A stretch of DNA of 64,000 nucleotides. Origin: Variovorax brevis. GTDB taxonomy: Bacteria; Pseudomonadota; Gammaproteobacteria; Burkholderiales; Burkholderiaceae_C. Positions 25,070 to 34,300 of this stretch are shown piece after piece. Location: positions 62,001-126,000 of the forward strand of contig NZ_JASZYG010000016.1 of assembly GCF_030317105.1 (NCBI RefSeq), given 5' to 3'. Numbering within the stretch: position 1 is the first letter of the stretch; each line of letters begins with the position of its first letter. A program made the position numbers and the translations under genes. The notes beneath the pieces are model-generated. The model searched no databases, was not told the DNA's origin, and worked only from the letters and a program-made list of their open reading frames with translations.

Positions 25070-28000
25070 ATGTCCTTGGACGAGCACCTGCACTTTTCTC
25101 CTTTCCGTCTCGACCTTGCCAACGAGCGCCTCTGGCGCGGCGCGCATCCTGTGTCGCTTCGGCCAAAGGCCTACGCCCTACTGCGCTACCTGGCCGAGAA
25201 CCCTAACCGGCTCATCCCGCAGGCAGAGGTGGTCGACGCGCTGTGGCACCACCGCTATCTAAGCGACAGCCTATTGCGGGGCTACGTGCGCGAGCTGCGT
25301 TGCGCATTGGGAGACGACGCCAAGGCGCCACGCTTCATCGAGACGGTCAGCGCACGCGGCTATCGATTCTTGGCCGCCGTCAATCGCGCCTCGCCGGTCG
25401 TCGCCGGTGACGATGTCGAGCCTTTGCGGGAATCCGACCGGCCGGCGATTGCAGTGCTGGCATTCAGCGATCCACAACACGATCCCGATGGAGAGTTGCT
25501 GGCGCGCGGCGTCGCCGAGGACTTGATCGCCGAGCTGGCGCGCAATGTCGACTTGCGGGTCGTCTCACAGTATTCGAGCTTCGCTTTCGCCAGCACCGGC
25601 GCCTCGCTTGAAGAGACGGGAAAGCGATTGGGTTGCCGTTACCTTGTCGACGGCACCGTGCGCCGCGAGGGCGAAACCTTGCGCATCGGCATCTCGTTGA
25701 TCGATAGCCACGATGGACGGATCGTCTGGTCTTCGCAGCACACCACTGACAACGCGAACGTACTGAGAACGCGTGACGAACTCGTTTGCCGTATCGCCGG
25801 GACAGTGCTCTCAAGGGTACGACACACCGAATACCGTCGGGTACTGACGCGGCCGCCCATGACGCTCGATGTCTACGACCTGACGCTGCGGGCTATGTCA
25901 CTTAGGCTTCAATTCCGTGCTGAAGCAACGCGCCAGGCAAGGGCTCTGCTCGGGCGTGCGCTTGCGATCGATGAACGCTACGCACCAGCATGGCTTGCCA
26001 TTGGATGGATCAACGCCATGGACGCCGAGTTTCGGATCACCGGCGAATGGGACCGCAGTCGCGCGCCTACATTCCTGGCACAAGTGAAGCGCGCGATCGC
26101 GATCGACCCGGAAGTGCCTGCCGCATACTTGGCACTTTGCCAGACGCACTTCACGGCCGGCAACTTCGCCGAAGCGCTTGCGGCAGCACAGCGCGGCACC
26201 ACATTGGGGCCGAGCGATGCCGCCTGCTGGTGCCATCTATCAATGTCGCAGCTCTCGATGGGTCAGATCGAGGCGGCGCTACGCAGCAGTGAGAGGGCGC
26301 TGGCCTTGACACCACTGCCACCTGCCTGGATGTTGCTGGCCCACGCCGGAGCCTTGTGGGCCAACCGGAGCCTCGAAGCGGCGGTGCAAGCGGCCGACGA
26401 GTGTGTGACGAAGGCTCCGTCCCTGCTGTCCGGCCGAGTGTTCCGAATATGCGGGCTGGTCGAGTTGGGACGCATCGACGAAGCTCGTCGAGAGGCGGAG
26501 ACGCTCATGGCCGTGCTTCCGAAATTGACGACAGATTCGTTCCAGCGTGGGTTCGCAGATTCTGCCAAGACTTTGAGGGAGCGTAGTCTCGCAGCCGCAC
26601 TGGCAACAGCCATTCCGATGCCGCCGCCGGCTGCACTGCCGTTTTCGCAGCTCGCTGCGTGCGCAGGCATCGGCCTTCGATCCGCTGTCGAGCGCGACAC
26701 GCGTTTCGGCACTGTTGTAGGTCTTGACGAATCGGCCATCAGCGGCACCTACGTCTGGAAGGGCGTGCCATTCGCCAAGCCTCCCACCGGTGCATTGCGA
26801 TGGAGGGCGCCGGTGGACCCCGATGTGTGGGCGATGCCACGGGCGACTCAGCAGTTCGGCAACGCCTGCGTTCAGTCTGGCCGCATCTATGGTCACGGTC
26901 CCGGTGCAAACAACCGTCACGACGCAACCATCTGCACGACGCTGAACCAAACGGTCGGCAGCGAGGACTGCCTTTACCTAAATATCTGGCGACCATCGAC
27001 TGACGAGGCTAACCTGCCCGTCATTGTCTATCTTCACGGCGGAAGCAACGTTTCGGGCTACACGGCAGACCCGATCTACGACGGAGCTGCGCTCGCGAGG
27101 ACGGCGAATGCCGTCGTGGTGACGGTGGCCTTCCGTCTCGGCGTCCTTGGCTTCCTCCACCTATCGCAACTGAAGGCGGGCGTCAATTCGAACGAAGGCT
27201 CCGGCAACTTCGCGCTGCTAGACTGCATGAAGGCGCTACTATTCGTAAACCGCGAGATCGCGACATTCGGCGGGGCCCCCGACAATGTGACGCTCATGGG
27301 CAATTCAGCCGGCGCCATCAACGTGTATGCGCTGCTGACGTCACCGCTAATGGTCCATGCGAACCCCAAGTTGTTCCATCGCGCGGTACCGCTCAGCGGC
27401 GGTCTATCTCTCGCGACCAATTTGCCGTCTGGCATGATTCCAACGCTCTATCCAGCATCGACGGCGCTCGCTCAAGCCAATGCGCTGCTGTACAGCCTGT
27501 TGATTGCCGATGGGCTGGCCACTGATACGGCATCGGCACAGGCGTATGCTGAGAAGCAGTCCGATTCACATGTCGCACGGTACATGCGTTCAAAGAGTGC
27601 CGACGCGCTGCTTGGAGTGGTGCTTACGAAACTGGCCCCACTTGGGCTCTCCGGCTCGGGCCCGATTCCCGAAGGCACTGTGCTGCCCCTCGACCCAATC
27701 GCCGCAATCAACGCGGGCAACTACGTGAAGGTGCCCATACTGGCGGGGAACACACGAGACGAAGCCAAGCTCTTCCCGACGTTCCTCGCACTGTCGCCTG
27801 CGCTGGGAGGCCTGAGCGGTCGCCTCGTCAGCGACGCGACGCTGTTTTCCACGCAGTTCAATTACGACCCTGAAGCAGCGCCGACCGTGACAATCGATCA
27901 GTGGATACCTGCGGAGTATCTACCCGTGACCAAACCAGGAACCGGCTTCAATGCGAAGACGGATCTGCTGAACCAGCTCTCTTTCATCGCAAGCCGCGAC

Positions 28001-28363
28001 AACATCCTGGATGCGCTCGAGGCGCAACAACGGGATGTATGGCACTACCAGTTCAACTGGGACGAGGAGCCGGCGCCGTGGGACGACATCTACGGTGCCG
28101 CCCATGAGTTCGACCTGCCATTCGTCTTCGGCAACTTCGGCCCGTCGATCATCTCGAACGTCATGGTCACCGCAGCCAATCAGCCGGGGCGCCTGGGCCT
28201 TTCGGACGCGATGATGAAAAGCCTGGGGGCATTCGCGAAGAACGGCGACCCAAATTGCACAGTGCTGGGCGTGACGTGGCCCGAGTGGCCGGGTACGCTG
28301 ATCTTCGATGCGACCAAGACCGAGCAGGTCATTTCGGCCGGGGCTTTACGACCCGACAGGTAA
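25070..28363 (+). CDS. CadC-like winged-helix/TPR regulator fused to a type-B carboxylesterase
   Basis: 1097 residues from ATG 25070 (MSLDEHLHFSPFRLD), chosen for GGGAG six bases upstream. Residues 1-100 are an OmpR/CadC DNA-binding domain (SLRPKAYALLRYLAENPNRL; RFIETVSARGYRFLA). Residues ~120-230 are FlgO/TolB-like (RPAIAVLAFSDPQHD) and ~270-505 TPRs. From ~535 a complete carboxylesterase follows: GTYVWKGVPFAKPPTGALRW, SEDCLYLNIWRP, oxyanion LHGGSN, nucleophile Ser746 in GNSAGA, Glu898 in NTRDEAKLF and His1012 in GAAHEFDLPFVFG. The junction (~505-535) holds AALPFSQLAACAG, which resembles a relic lipoprotein signal. A cytoplasmic regulator joined to a normally exported esterase is unusual; an in-frame deletion fusing two genes is a plausible origin. 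Both halves look intact. Divergent from the four-gene minus cluster. Confidence 0.75.
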   Translation: MSLDEHLHFSPFRLDLANERLWRGAHPVSLRPKAYALLRYLAENPNRLIPQAEVVDALWHHRYLSDSLLRGYVRELRCALGDDAKAPRFIETVSARGYRFLAAVNRASPVVAGDDVEPLRESDRPAIAVLAFSDPQHDPDGELLARGVAEDLIAELARNVDLRVVSQYSSFAFASTGASLEETGKRLGCRYLVDGTVRREGETLRIGISLIDSHDGRIVWSSQHTTDNANVLRTRDELVCRIAGTVLSRVRHTEYRRVLTRPPMTLDVYDLTLRAMSLRLQFRAEATRQARALLGRALAIDERYAPAWLAIGWINAMDAEFRITGEWDRSRAPTFLAQVKRAIAIDPEVPAAYLALCQTHFTAGNFAEALAAAQRGTTLGPSDAACWCHLSMSQLSMGQIEAALRSSERALALTPLPPAWMLLAHAGALWANRSLEAAVQAADECVTKAPSLLSGRVFRICGLVELGRIDEARREAETLMAVLPKLTTDSFQRGFADSAKTLRERSLAAALATAIPMPPPAALPFSQLAACAGIGLRSAVERDTRFGTVVGLDESAISGTYVWKGVPFAKPPTGALRWRAPVDPDVWAMPRATQQFGNACVQSGRIYGHGPGANNRHDATICTTLNQTVGSEDCLYLNIWRPSTDEANLPVIVYLHGGSNVSGYTADPIYDGAALARTANAVVVTVAFRLGVLGFLHLSQLKAGVNSNEGSGNFALLDCMKALLFVNREIATFGGAPDNVTLMGNSAGAINVYALLTSPLMVHANPKLFHRAVPLSGGLSLATNLPSGMIPTLYPASTALAQANALLYSLLIADGLATDTASAQAYAEKQSDSHVARYMRSKSADALLGVVLTKLAPLGLSGSGPIPEGTVLPLDPIAAINAGNYVKVPILAGNTRDEAKLFPTFLALSPALGGLSGRLVSDATLFSTQFNYDPEAAPTVTIDQWIPAEYLPVTKPGTGFNAKTDLLNQLSFIASRDNILDALEAQQRDVWHYQFNWDEEPAPWDDIYGAAHEFDLPFVFGNFGPSIISNVMVTAANQPGRLGLSDAMMKSLGAFAKNGDPNCTVLGVTWPEWPGTLIFDATKTEQVISAGALRPDR

Positions 28364-28557
28364 TGCGCAAAGCTGCAGCGCCGCCCAGATGCGCCGCCTC
28401 TACGACCAGCAGCACGACACCCGGATCGACCCCCCGGTCGCTTAGAGGAAGGCCGCTGATGTAGTCATGGGCGTCTCCGCGTGTGACTTGGGGCAATACC
28501 AAGCTAGCTCCCGTGTACGCCGTGGGAATGGCGCAGGCAATGCACGCCTGAGTGCCA

Positions 28558-29487
28558 TCATTTCGCTCCCATCTTGTTATGAGAGCGTGCCGCCAACCGA
28601 TTGACTTCTGAAGTCGCGCGTTCGACTTCGGCGAAGCTCGTCTCCACTTGCTGCAGGCGGCGATTGAACAGATCAGCATGGGGTTCTTCGTCGAACACCA
28701 CTTGACCGTCCTTCACGCGAAGCTGATGCCGCCGCGCCTCCACGAAGTCGAGAACCTCCTGTACGGCGCGGATGTTGGATCGCTGCGCCGCGTCGAGACG
28801 ATCCATCACCAGCTGCACGTCTGCCCGTCCATCCGCCATCCCGCGCAAGGCCTCCTGCATTTCCTTGGGCCCAAGGCTCGATGCCGTGAGGTGCCGCTCC
28901 AGATCGGCGAAAGACTTCCGCAATGTTGCCCGCCGCACGTCGAGAATATCGGACATCCGCTTCAGCTTGGCGCGCGTCGAGTTCACCGCATCCGTGCTCG
29001 AAAGCCCCTCGGCACTCAATCCGTGCGAGAGATTCAGCGCATGAAGGCCCCTGTCAAGTTCTTCAATACGCTCGTTACGGGCTCGCACAATCGCCTCCAT
29101 CCCCGTCCATGCTTCCTTCGACCATCCGGTCGCGACCGATGCGGGGAAGAGCAGTCCCGATACGAAGACGCTGACTCCCAGCAGCAGCCATGCCCAGGAC
29201 TTCAGCGCGGGTGGGCACCGGCGAACGACCAACCACCATAAGATTCCAAAGAGGCCAAGCATCCCGAACATCCTGCCTATCCATCGGCCCAGCGTGTACG
29301 GCGACAACGAGCCGGCCATGAATGCGAACACCGGCACCGCTGCCCCGATGCCGAACAGCAGATATGCGGCGACCCTCACTAGGTCGACGCGGCGCGGAGG
29401 TGAAGCGGCGCCCGGCATATCCGATGGAGCATCTCCGTACGGCGGCGCCGGCAGTGACGTGAAGGTTTTTTGCGGAACGCTTGGCAT
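28558..29487 (-). CDS. Membrane protein with three TM segments and coiled-coil tail
   Basis: 309 residues; ATG 29487 with GGAGG five bases upstream. A Pro-rich N-terminus (~32 residues) is followed by hydrophobic segments near 37-60 (AAYLLFGIGAAVPVFAFMAG), 67-88 (MFGMLGLFGILWWLVV) and 95-118 (AWLLLGVSVFVSGLLFPA). A long charged helical region (~125-300) with heptad-like spacing follows (LKRMSDILDVRRATLRKSFA; NRRLQQVETSFAEVERATSE). This topology suits a membrane-anchored scaffold or sensor. No family recognised. It is convergent with the regulator-esterase across 194 bp (28364-28557) in which I see no gene. Confidence 0.6.
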   Translation of the reverse strand: MPSVPQKTFTSLPAPPYGDAPSDMPGAASPPRRVDLVRVAAYLLFGIGAAVPVFAFMAGSLSPYTLGRWIGRMFGMLGLFGILWWLVVRRCPPALKSWAWLLLGVSVFVSGLLFPASVATGWSKEAWTGMEAIVRARNERIEELDRGLHALNLSHGLSAEGLSSTDAVNSTRAKLKRMSDILDVRRATLRKSFADLERHLTASSLGPKEMQEALRGMADGRADVQLVMDRLDAAQRSNIRAVQEVLDFVEARRHQLRVKDGQVVFDEEPHADLFNRRLQQVETSFAEVERATSEVNRLAARSHNKMGAK

Positions 29488-29866
29488 GTTGTCCTCCAGA
29501 CCTGAAACTGCGGAAGTGCAACCAGGGGGCTACGATCCTTCGGGCTCCGACCTTGGCATGCATCCATGGTCAAAACGACCCAACGCTGATTTTTTCAAAA
29601 GCCATGTTCGCAAATGGCAGCATTGGTTAGCTCGTGAGGAGCGGCCGTCCCCGAGGCCCGTAGAAGAAAGCGAATCTGACACTCCTGCGCAGGTAAATGT
29701 GTCACTGCGCCTCTTCGGGACTGCCCTACCGGCCGCAATGCCGCATCCAGCCTCGCACGGCGCGGTCCGCGAAGCAAATTTGCCTCACTGGCGTCGGTCG
29801 GCATGGCTGCGAAGGAACTGTGTCACCGATATCCCGCAGCCACAGAGCCTCCGATCATCCCCTGCC
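29488..29866. other. 379-bp stretch without a supported gene
   Basis: Several short frames overlap here, but none has a start site, composition or motif that convinces me. The plus-strand reading SHVRKWQHWLAREERPSPRP is protein-like for a short distance and may be a gene remnant. Confidence 0.3.
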
Positions 29867-30043
29867 CTACCCAAGTGCCGCTCGCGTCACAGCGATGCGT
29901 CGCCTGGGCGTCAGGGGCACGCATGGCAGCGCAGAGGCCCTGTGCCCATAGTGCCCTCTGCAGTGCCGGCAGCGAAACGGCGCGTCCAGAAGTTCCGCGT
30001 CAAGCCAGTAGTCCAACGCTCTCCCGCAATGAAGGCAGGCCAC
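29867..30043 (-). CDS. Small zinc-ribbon-like protein
   Basis: 58 residues from GTG 30043, with AGAGG nine bases upstream. It reads ACLHCGRALDYWLDAELLDA then PFRCRHCRGHYGHRASALPC and ends RRRIAVTRAALG. Two CxxC/CxxC knuckles about 20 residues apart suggest a single treble-clef or zinc-ribbon fold. The reading stays protein-like upstream of the GTG to a stop 13 codons before CLHC's frame start (CGQRGARCPIH), so a start may have been lost. Function unknown. Confidence 0.4.
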   Translation of the reverse strand: MACLHCGRALDYWLDAELLDAPFRCRHCRGHYGHRASALPCVPLTPRRRIAVTRAALG

Positions 30044-30274
30044 AAGCAGCGGCCTCTGATGAATCGGGCATCGCGCGCCCCGCTGTCCGCAGCGAGTTCA
30101 GCGGCGCCAACGGTGCGAACCGCAATATCGTCGAGCTGCGAAGGGGGCCACGCTCGTCGATGTCGTCACCGACGGAGCGCAAGCGCCTGAGTATCTCAAG
30201 TCGGCGGGTTGACGCGCTTCCCAAATTGAGACTTGCCATCGGCCGGTGCATCGCTGCTCATTAAAGGAGGCTCC

Positions 30275-31073
30275 ATTATCGCGACCCTTGCCAACCATCC
30301 CTATTGTGAGTTTGAGCGCGCTGGCTGGGCACGTGCGGCAGGTGCCTATGCGGCGTCATTTGAAAAGGCGACAGCACTGTTCGCGCCGCCGCTGTGACCT
30401 GCTCGATGTGGCGTGCGGCACAGGCCTTGTGACCTCGGCGGCCGCGCAGCGCGGCGTCAGGGTCGTGGGCGTCGATTTCTCGCCAAACATGGTCGCCGCA
30501 GCAAGCGAGCTTTATCCGACTTTGCAGTTTCGGGAAGCCGACGCTGAAGACCTTCCTTTTGCCGATGGCGCGTTTGACGCGGTCGTCATCAAGTTTGGCG
30601 TGCACCATTTCCCATTTCCGGTGCAAGCCTTGCGAGAGGCCCACCGCGTCATTCGCCCAGGCGGGCGATTGGCACTTACCGTCTGGGCCTCACCGCAGGA
30701 GTATGCCCTTCAGAAGATCACGCTTGGCGCATTGCGAGATGCCGGCGTCGCCGGTGCTGTGCTTCCGACACCCCCCGGAGGCGCGGTCAACGAAATGAGT
30801 ACCTGCATCGATCTTCTGCGCGCATCCAGGTTCGCGACGACGGCCTCTCAAACGCAGAAACTCGACGCTGCGCTTTGGCTCGAGTCTGAGCAACATCTCA
30901 TTGACATGCTCGTCCACGGCACGGTGCGGATGTCTACGGTGATACGGTCTCAGCCACCCGAAATGGTGGACGCGATCGGCGTCGAAATCCGGAAGGCTGC
31001 GGCGGCGTATCGCGATGGTGACGGTCTGTGCATCCCGATTACCGCAAGACTCGCGGTCGGAACCAGGACATAG
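30275..31073 (+). pseudogene. Class I SAM-dependent methyltransferase, internally deleted
   Basis: The N-terminus is in one frame: after AGGAGG, codons from 30275 (ATT, probably once ATG) read IIATLANHPYCEFERAGWAR then AAGAYAASFEKATALFAPPL and stop at TGA 30395. The catalytic core follows in another frame: LLDVACGTGLVTSAAAQRGV (motif I), VVGVDFSPNMVAAA, ADAEDLPFADGAFDAVVIKF and REAHRVIRPGGRLALTVW, ending AVGTRT. Normal relatives have about 15-20 residues between ALFAPPL and the DVACGTG motif, missing here, so a short deletion broke the frame. The open frame from 30246 therefore has a meaningless N-terminus and no N-terminal cap helix. Confidence 0.8.
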
Positions 31074-31109
31074 GCGAGCACGCCCACGGCGATAAAGAAG
31101 AGGCTGGGC

Positions 31110-31209
31110 CGCCCAAGCCGCGCCCGCGATCTGGAATGCAGTGCCTTCAATCTGACCGGCGCAACGCACTCGGGGTTTATTCGGCGCACGGAAAATTTGC
31201 ACCGGAGCC
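31110..31209 (-). mobile_element. IS6-family terminal remnant, inverted relative to the 2137 copy
   Basis: The terminal repeat (GGCTCCGGTGCAAATTTTC reading leftward from 31209) and about 75 bp of adjacent subterminal sequence match the IS6 end at 2137-2235, in opposite orientation. No transposase coding part remains. It sits between the broken methyltransferase and BC-2. Confidence 0.65.
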
Positions 31210-31379
31210 AATCTGCGCACCTGAATGCGTCATTGCGCCCGCTCAGAGCCATCCATCTTGGTGCGCAAAATTTTCAACGCAAATTTGAGGAGGCAAGGCG
31301 TAAAAGCTAGGCGCAGAATCCTTTGTGCGCTTTTCGTCCGGACTCCATCCGCTTTGAATCCGCGCAGGAGAAATCTGCT

Positions 31380-34300
31380 TTGCCCGACAAGCGCGCGCCC
31401 GCTCCCGATTCGAAGGAACACGCTGCAAGCGACCCTTCGTTTTCCGTCTCTGCCCCGCAGCTGTCGTTGCCAAAGGGTGGCGGTGCCATCCGCGGGCTCG
31501 GCGAGAAGTTTGGCGCGAATCCTGTGACCGGCACTGGCACGATGAGTGTGCCGATCTTCGCAAGCCCCGGCCGCTCCGGCTTCGGGCCGCAGATCTCGCT
31601 CTCCTATGACTCCGGCGCCGGCAACGGACCCTTCGCATTGGGCTGGAACCACTCGGTGTCCAGCGTCTCGCGAAAGACCGACAAGGGCCTGCCCCTGTTT
31701 CGCGACGACCATCGCGACACCGTGCGCCCGGACGTGTTCCTGCTCTCCGGCCACGAAGACCTCGTGCCCGCGCTGGTCCAATCCCCCGGCGGCGATTGGA
31801 AGCTGGAAGTCATCCCTCCACGCATCGTCGGCGGCGCCACTTATCGCATCGAACGCTTTCGCCCGCGCGTTGAAGGCCTGTTTTCGAGAATCGAGCGATG
31901 GACCTGCGAGTCAACATCGGGTGATGTTTTCTGGCGATCGATCACCAAAGACAACATCACCAGCTGGTACGGCAAAACGGTCAACAGCCGCATCGCCGAC
32001 CCGATGGACGCCACGCGTATCTTTACCTGGCTCATCTGCGAAACCCACGACGACAAGGGCAACGCGATGGCGTACGAATACAAGGAAGAGAACTCCGAAA
32101 GCGTTGACCCGCTTCAGGTTCACGAACGCAATCGCACCGCTCAGACCCGAGGCGCCAACCGCTATCTCAAACGCATCCGGTACGGCAATCGCACGCCCTG
32201 GTTTCCCGAGCTGACGCCGGCCTCGGCGTGGCCCGCGCTTCCTGCAGCCAATCAATGGCACTTCGAACTTGTGTTCGACTATGGCGAGCACGACATCTCC
32301 ACAACCACGCCCGAAACCGAGATCCGGAAGTGGCCCGTGCGGGCCGATCCGTTTTCATCGCGTCGATCGCGTTTCGAAGTGCGGACCTATCGCCTGTGTC
32401 AACGCGTGCTGATGTTCCATCGGTTTGCGGAACTTGGCAGCACGCCCTGCCTCGTGGCCTCGACCGACTTCACGCACCAAGCGACCCCGCTCGCCAGCTA
32501 TCTCACATCGGTCGCGCACAGCGCCTATACAAGACTGGCCAACGGAAGCTACTTAAAGAAGTCGACGCCACCGTTGGAGTTCACCTACTCAGAAGCGAAG
32601 GTCGATGAGGCGACGCCGGTTCGCACGCTCGATCGCGACAGCGGCATCAACCTGCCGGAAGGGGTTGATGGCGGACGCTACGCCTTCCTCGACCTTGATG
32701 GTGAGGGGCTTTCCGGCATCCTCACCCAGCAGGGCGGCGGCTGGCTCTACAAGCGCAACTTGAGTCCTGTCGCCCAAGTGGAGGAAGATGGACACAGCGT
32801 GACAGTGGCCCGCTTCGCCCCGGCGCAAGGCGTCGCGACCTTTCCCGCGCTGGCCGTGGCACCGGGCTCAAAGCAGATGTTTCTAGATCTTGCGGGCAAC
32901 GGCTCGCTGGATGTTGTCAACTTTCACGGGCCGAACCCCGGATTTCACGAGCGCACGGCTGGCAGGAACTGGGACGCCTTCCTCCCCTTTCGTTCCTTGC
33001 CCAACGTAGACTGGAACGACCCCCACCTGAGGTTCATCGACCTCACAGGCGACGGCCTCGCGGACCTCGCCATCACCGAAGACGATGCGCTACTGTGGCA
33101 TCCCTCCCTGGCAGAAGATGGCTTTGGTGCCGCGAACATCGTGAAGCACGCGCTCGACGAAGAAGCCGGACCGCGGTGTGTCTTCGGTGAAGCGGAACAG
33201 TCGATATTTCTTGCGGACATGAGCGGCGACGGCCTCGCGGACATCGTGCGCATCAAGTACGGCGAGGTCTGCTACTGGCCGAACCTGGGCTACGGTCGAT
33301 TCGGCGCCAAGGTCACAATGGATGGGATTTCTCGCTTCGACGAGGAGGACCGCTTCGATGCTGCGCGCATCCGGCTGGCGGACATCGACGGCTCCGGCGT
33401 CGCGGACATCATCTATCTGGCGCCGGATGGTCCTCGCCTTTATTTCAACCAGGCGGGAAATGCGTGGTCGGCACCCACCACCTTGCCGCAATGCCCCAGG
33501 CTCGACAACAAGTCCACCGTGTTGACCGCCGATCTGCTGGGCAACGGTACGGCTTGCCTGGTCTGGTCATCGCCTCTCGCGCCCTACCTGCTGCGGCCTC
33601 TGAAGTACATCGAACTCATGGTGCACAAGCCGCACCTGCTGACGGGTGTCAGGAACAACCTCGGCGCAGAAACGCGTGTGCACTATGCGCCTTCGACCCG
33701 CTTCTATCTTGCCGATGAAGAGGCTGGTCGTCCGTGGGTCACGCGCGTTCCGTTTCCCGTGCATGTCGTCGAAAGCGTGGAGGTGTATGACTGGATCAGC
33801 CGCAACCGCTTCAAGACCCGCTACGCCTATCACCACGGCTACTTCGACTCCACCGAGCGGGACTTTCACGGCTTCGGCATGGTGGAGCAATTCGACACCG
33901 AGGCGTTCGCCACGCTCACGAAAACTGGCGAGTTACCCACCGGCGACAACCTCGAACAGGCTTCGCATGTCCCGCCAGTCTGCACCAAAACCTGGTTCCA
34001 TACCGGCGCCCTACTCGCAGGCGAAGACATCAGCCGCCACTTCGCGCAGGAGTACTTCGGTGCGCCGTCGCGTGCGGATGCCAACTATGTGGCGAAGTTC
34101 GGCGAGTTCCTGAAGACGCTTCTGCCGGACACCGTAGTTCCCACCGGATTGACGCCTGAGGAAGAGAGGGAGGCCTGCCGGGCGATGAAGGGCGCGGTGC
34201 TGCGGCAGGAGGTGTATGCGATCGACGGTTCGCTCAAGGAGGGCATGCCCTACAGAGTTTCCGAGAGTGGCCATGCCATTGAGCGCGTGCAGCCCATGGC

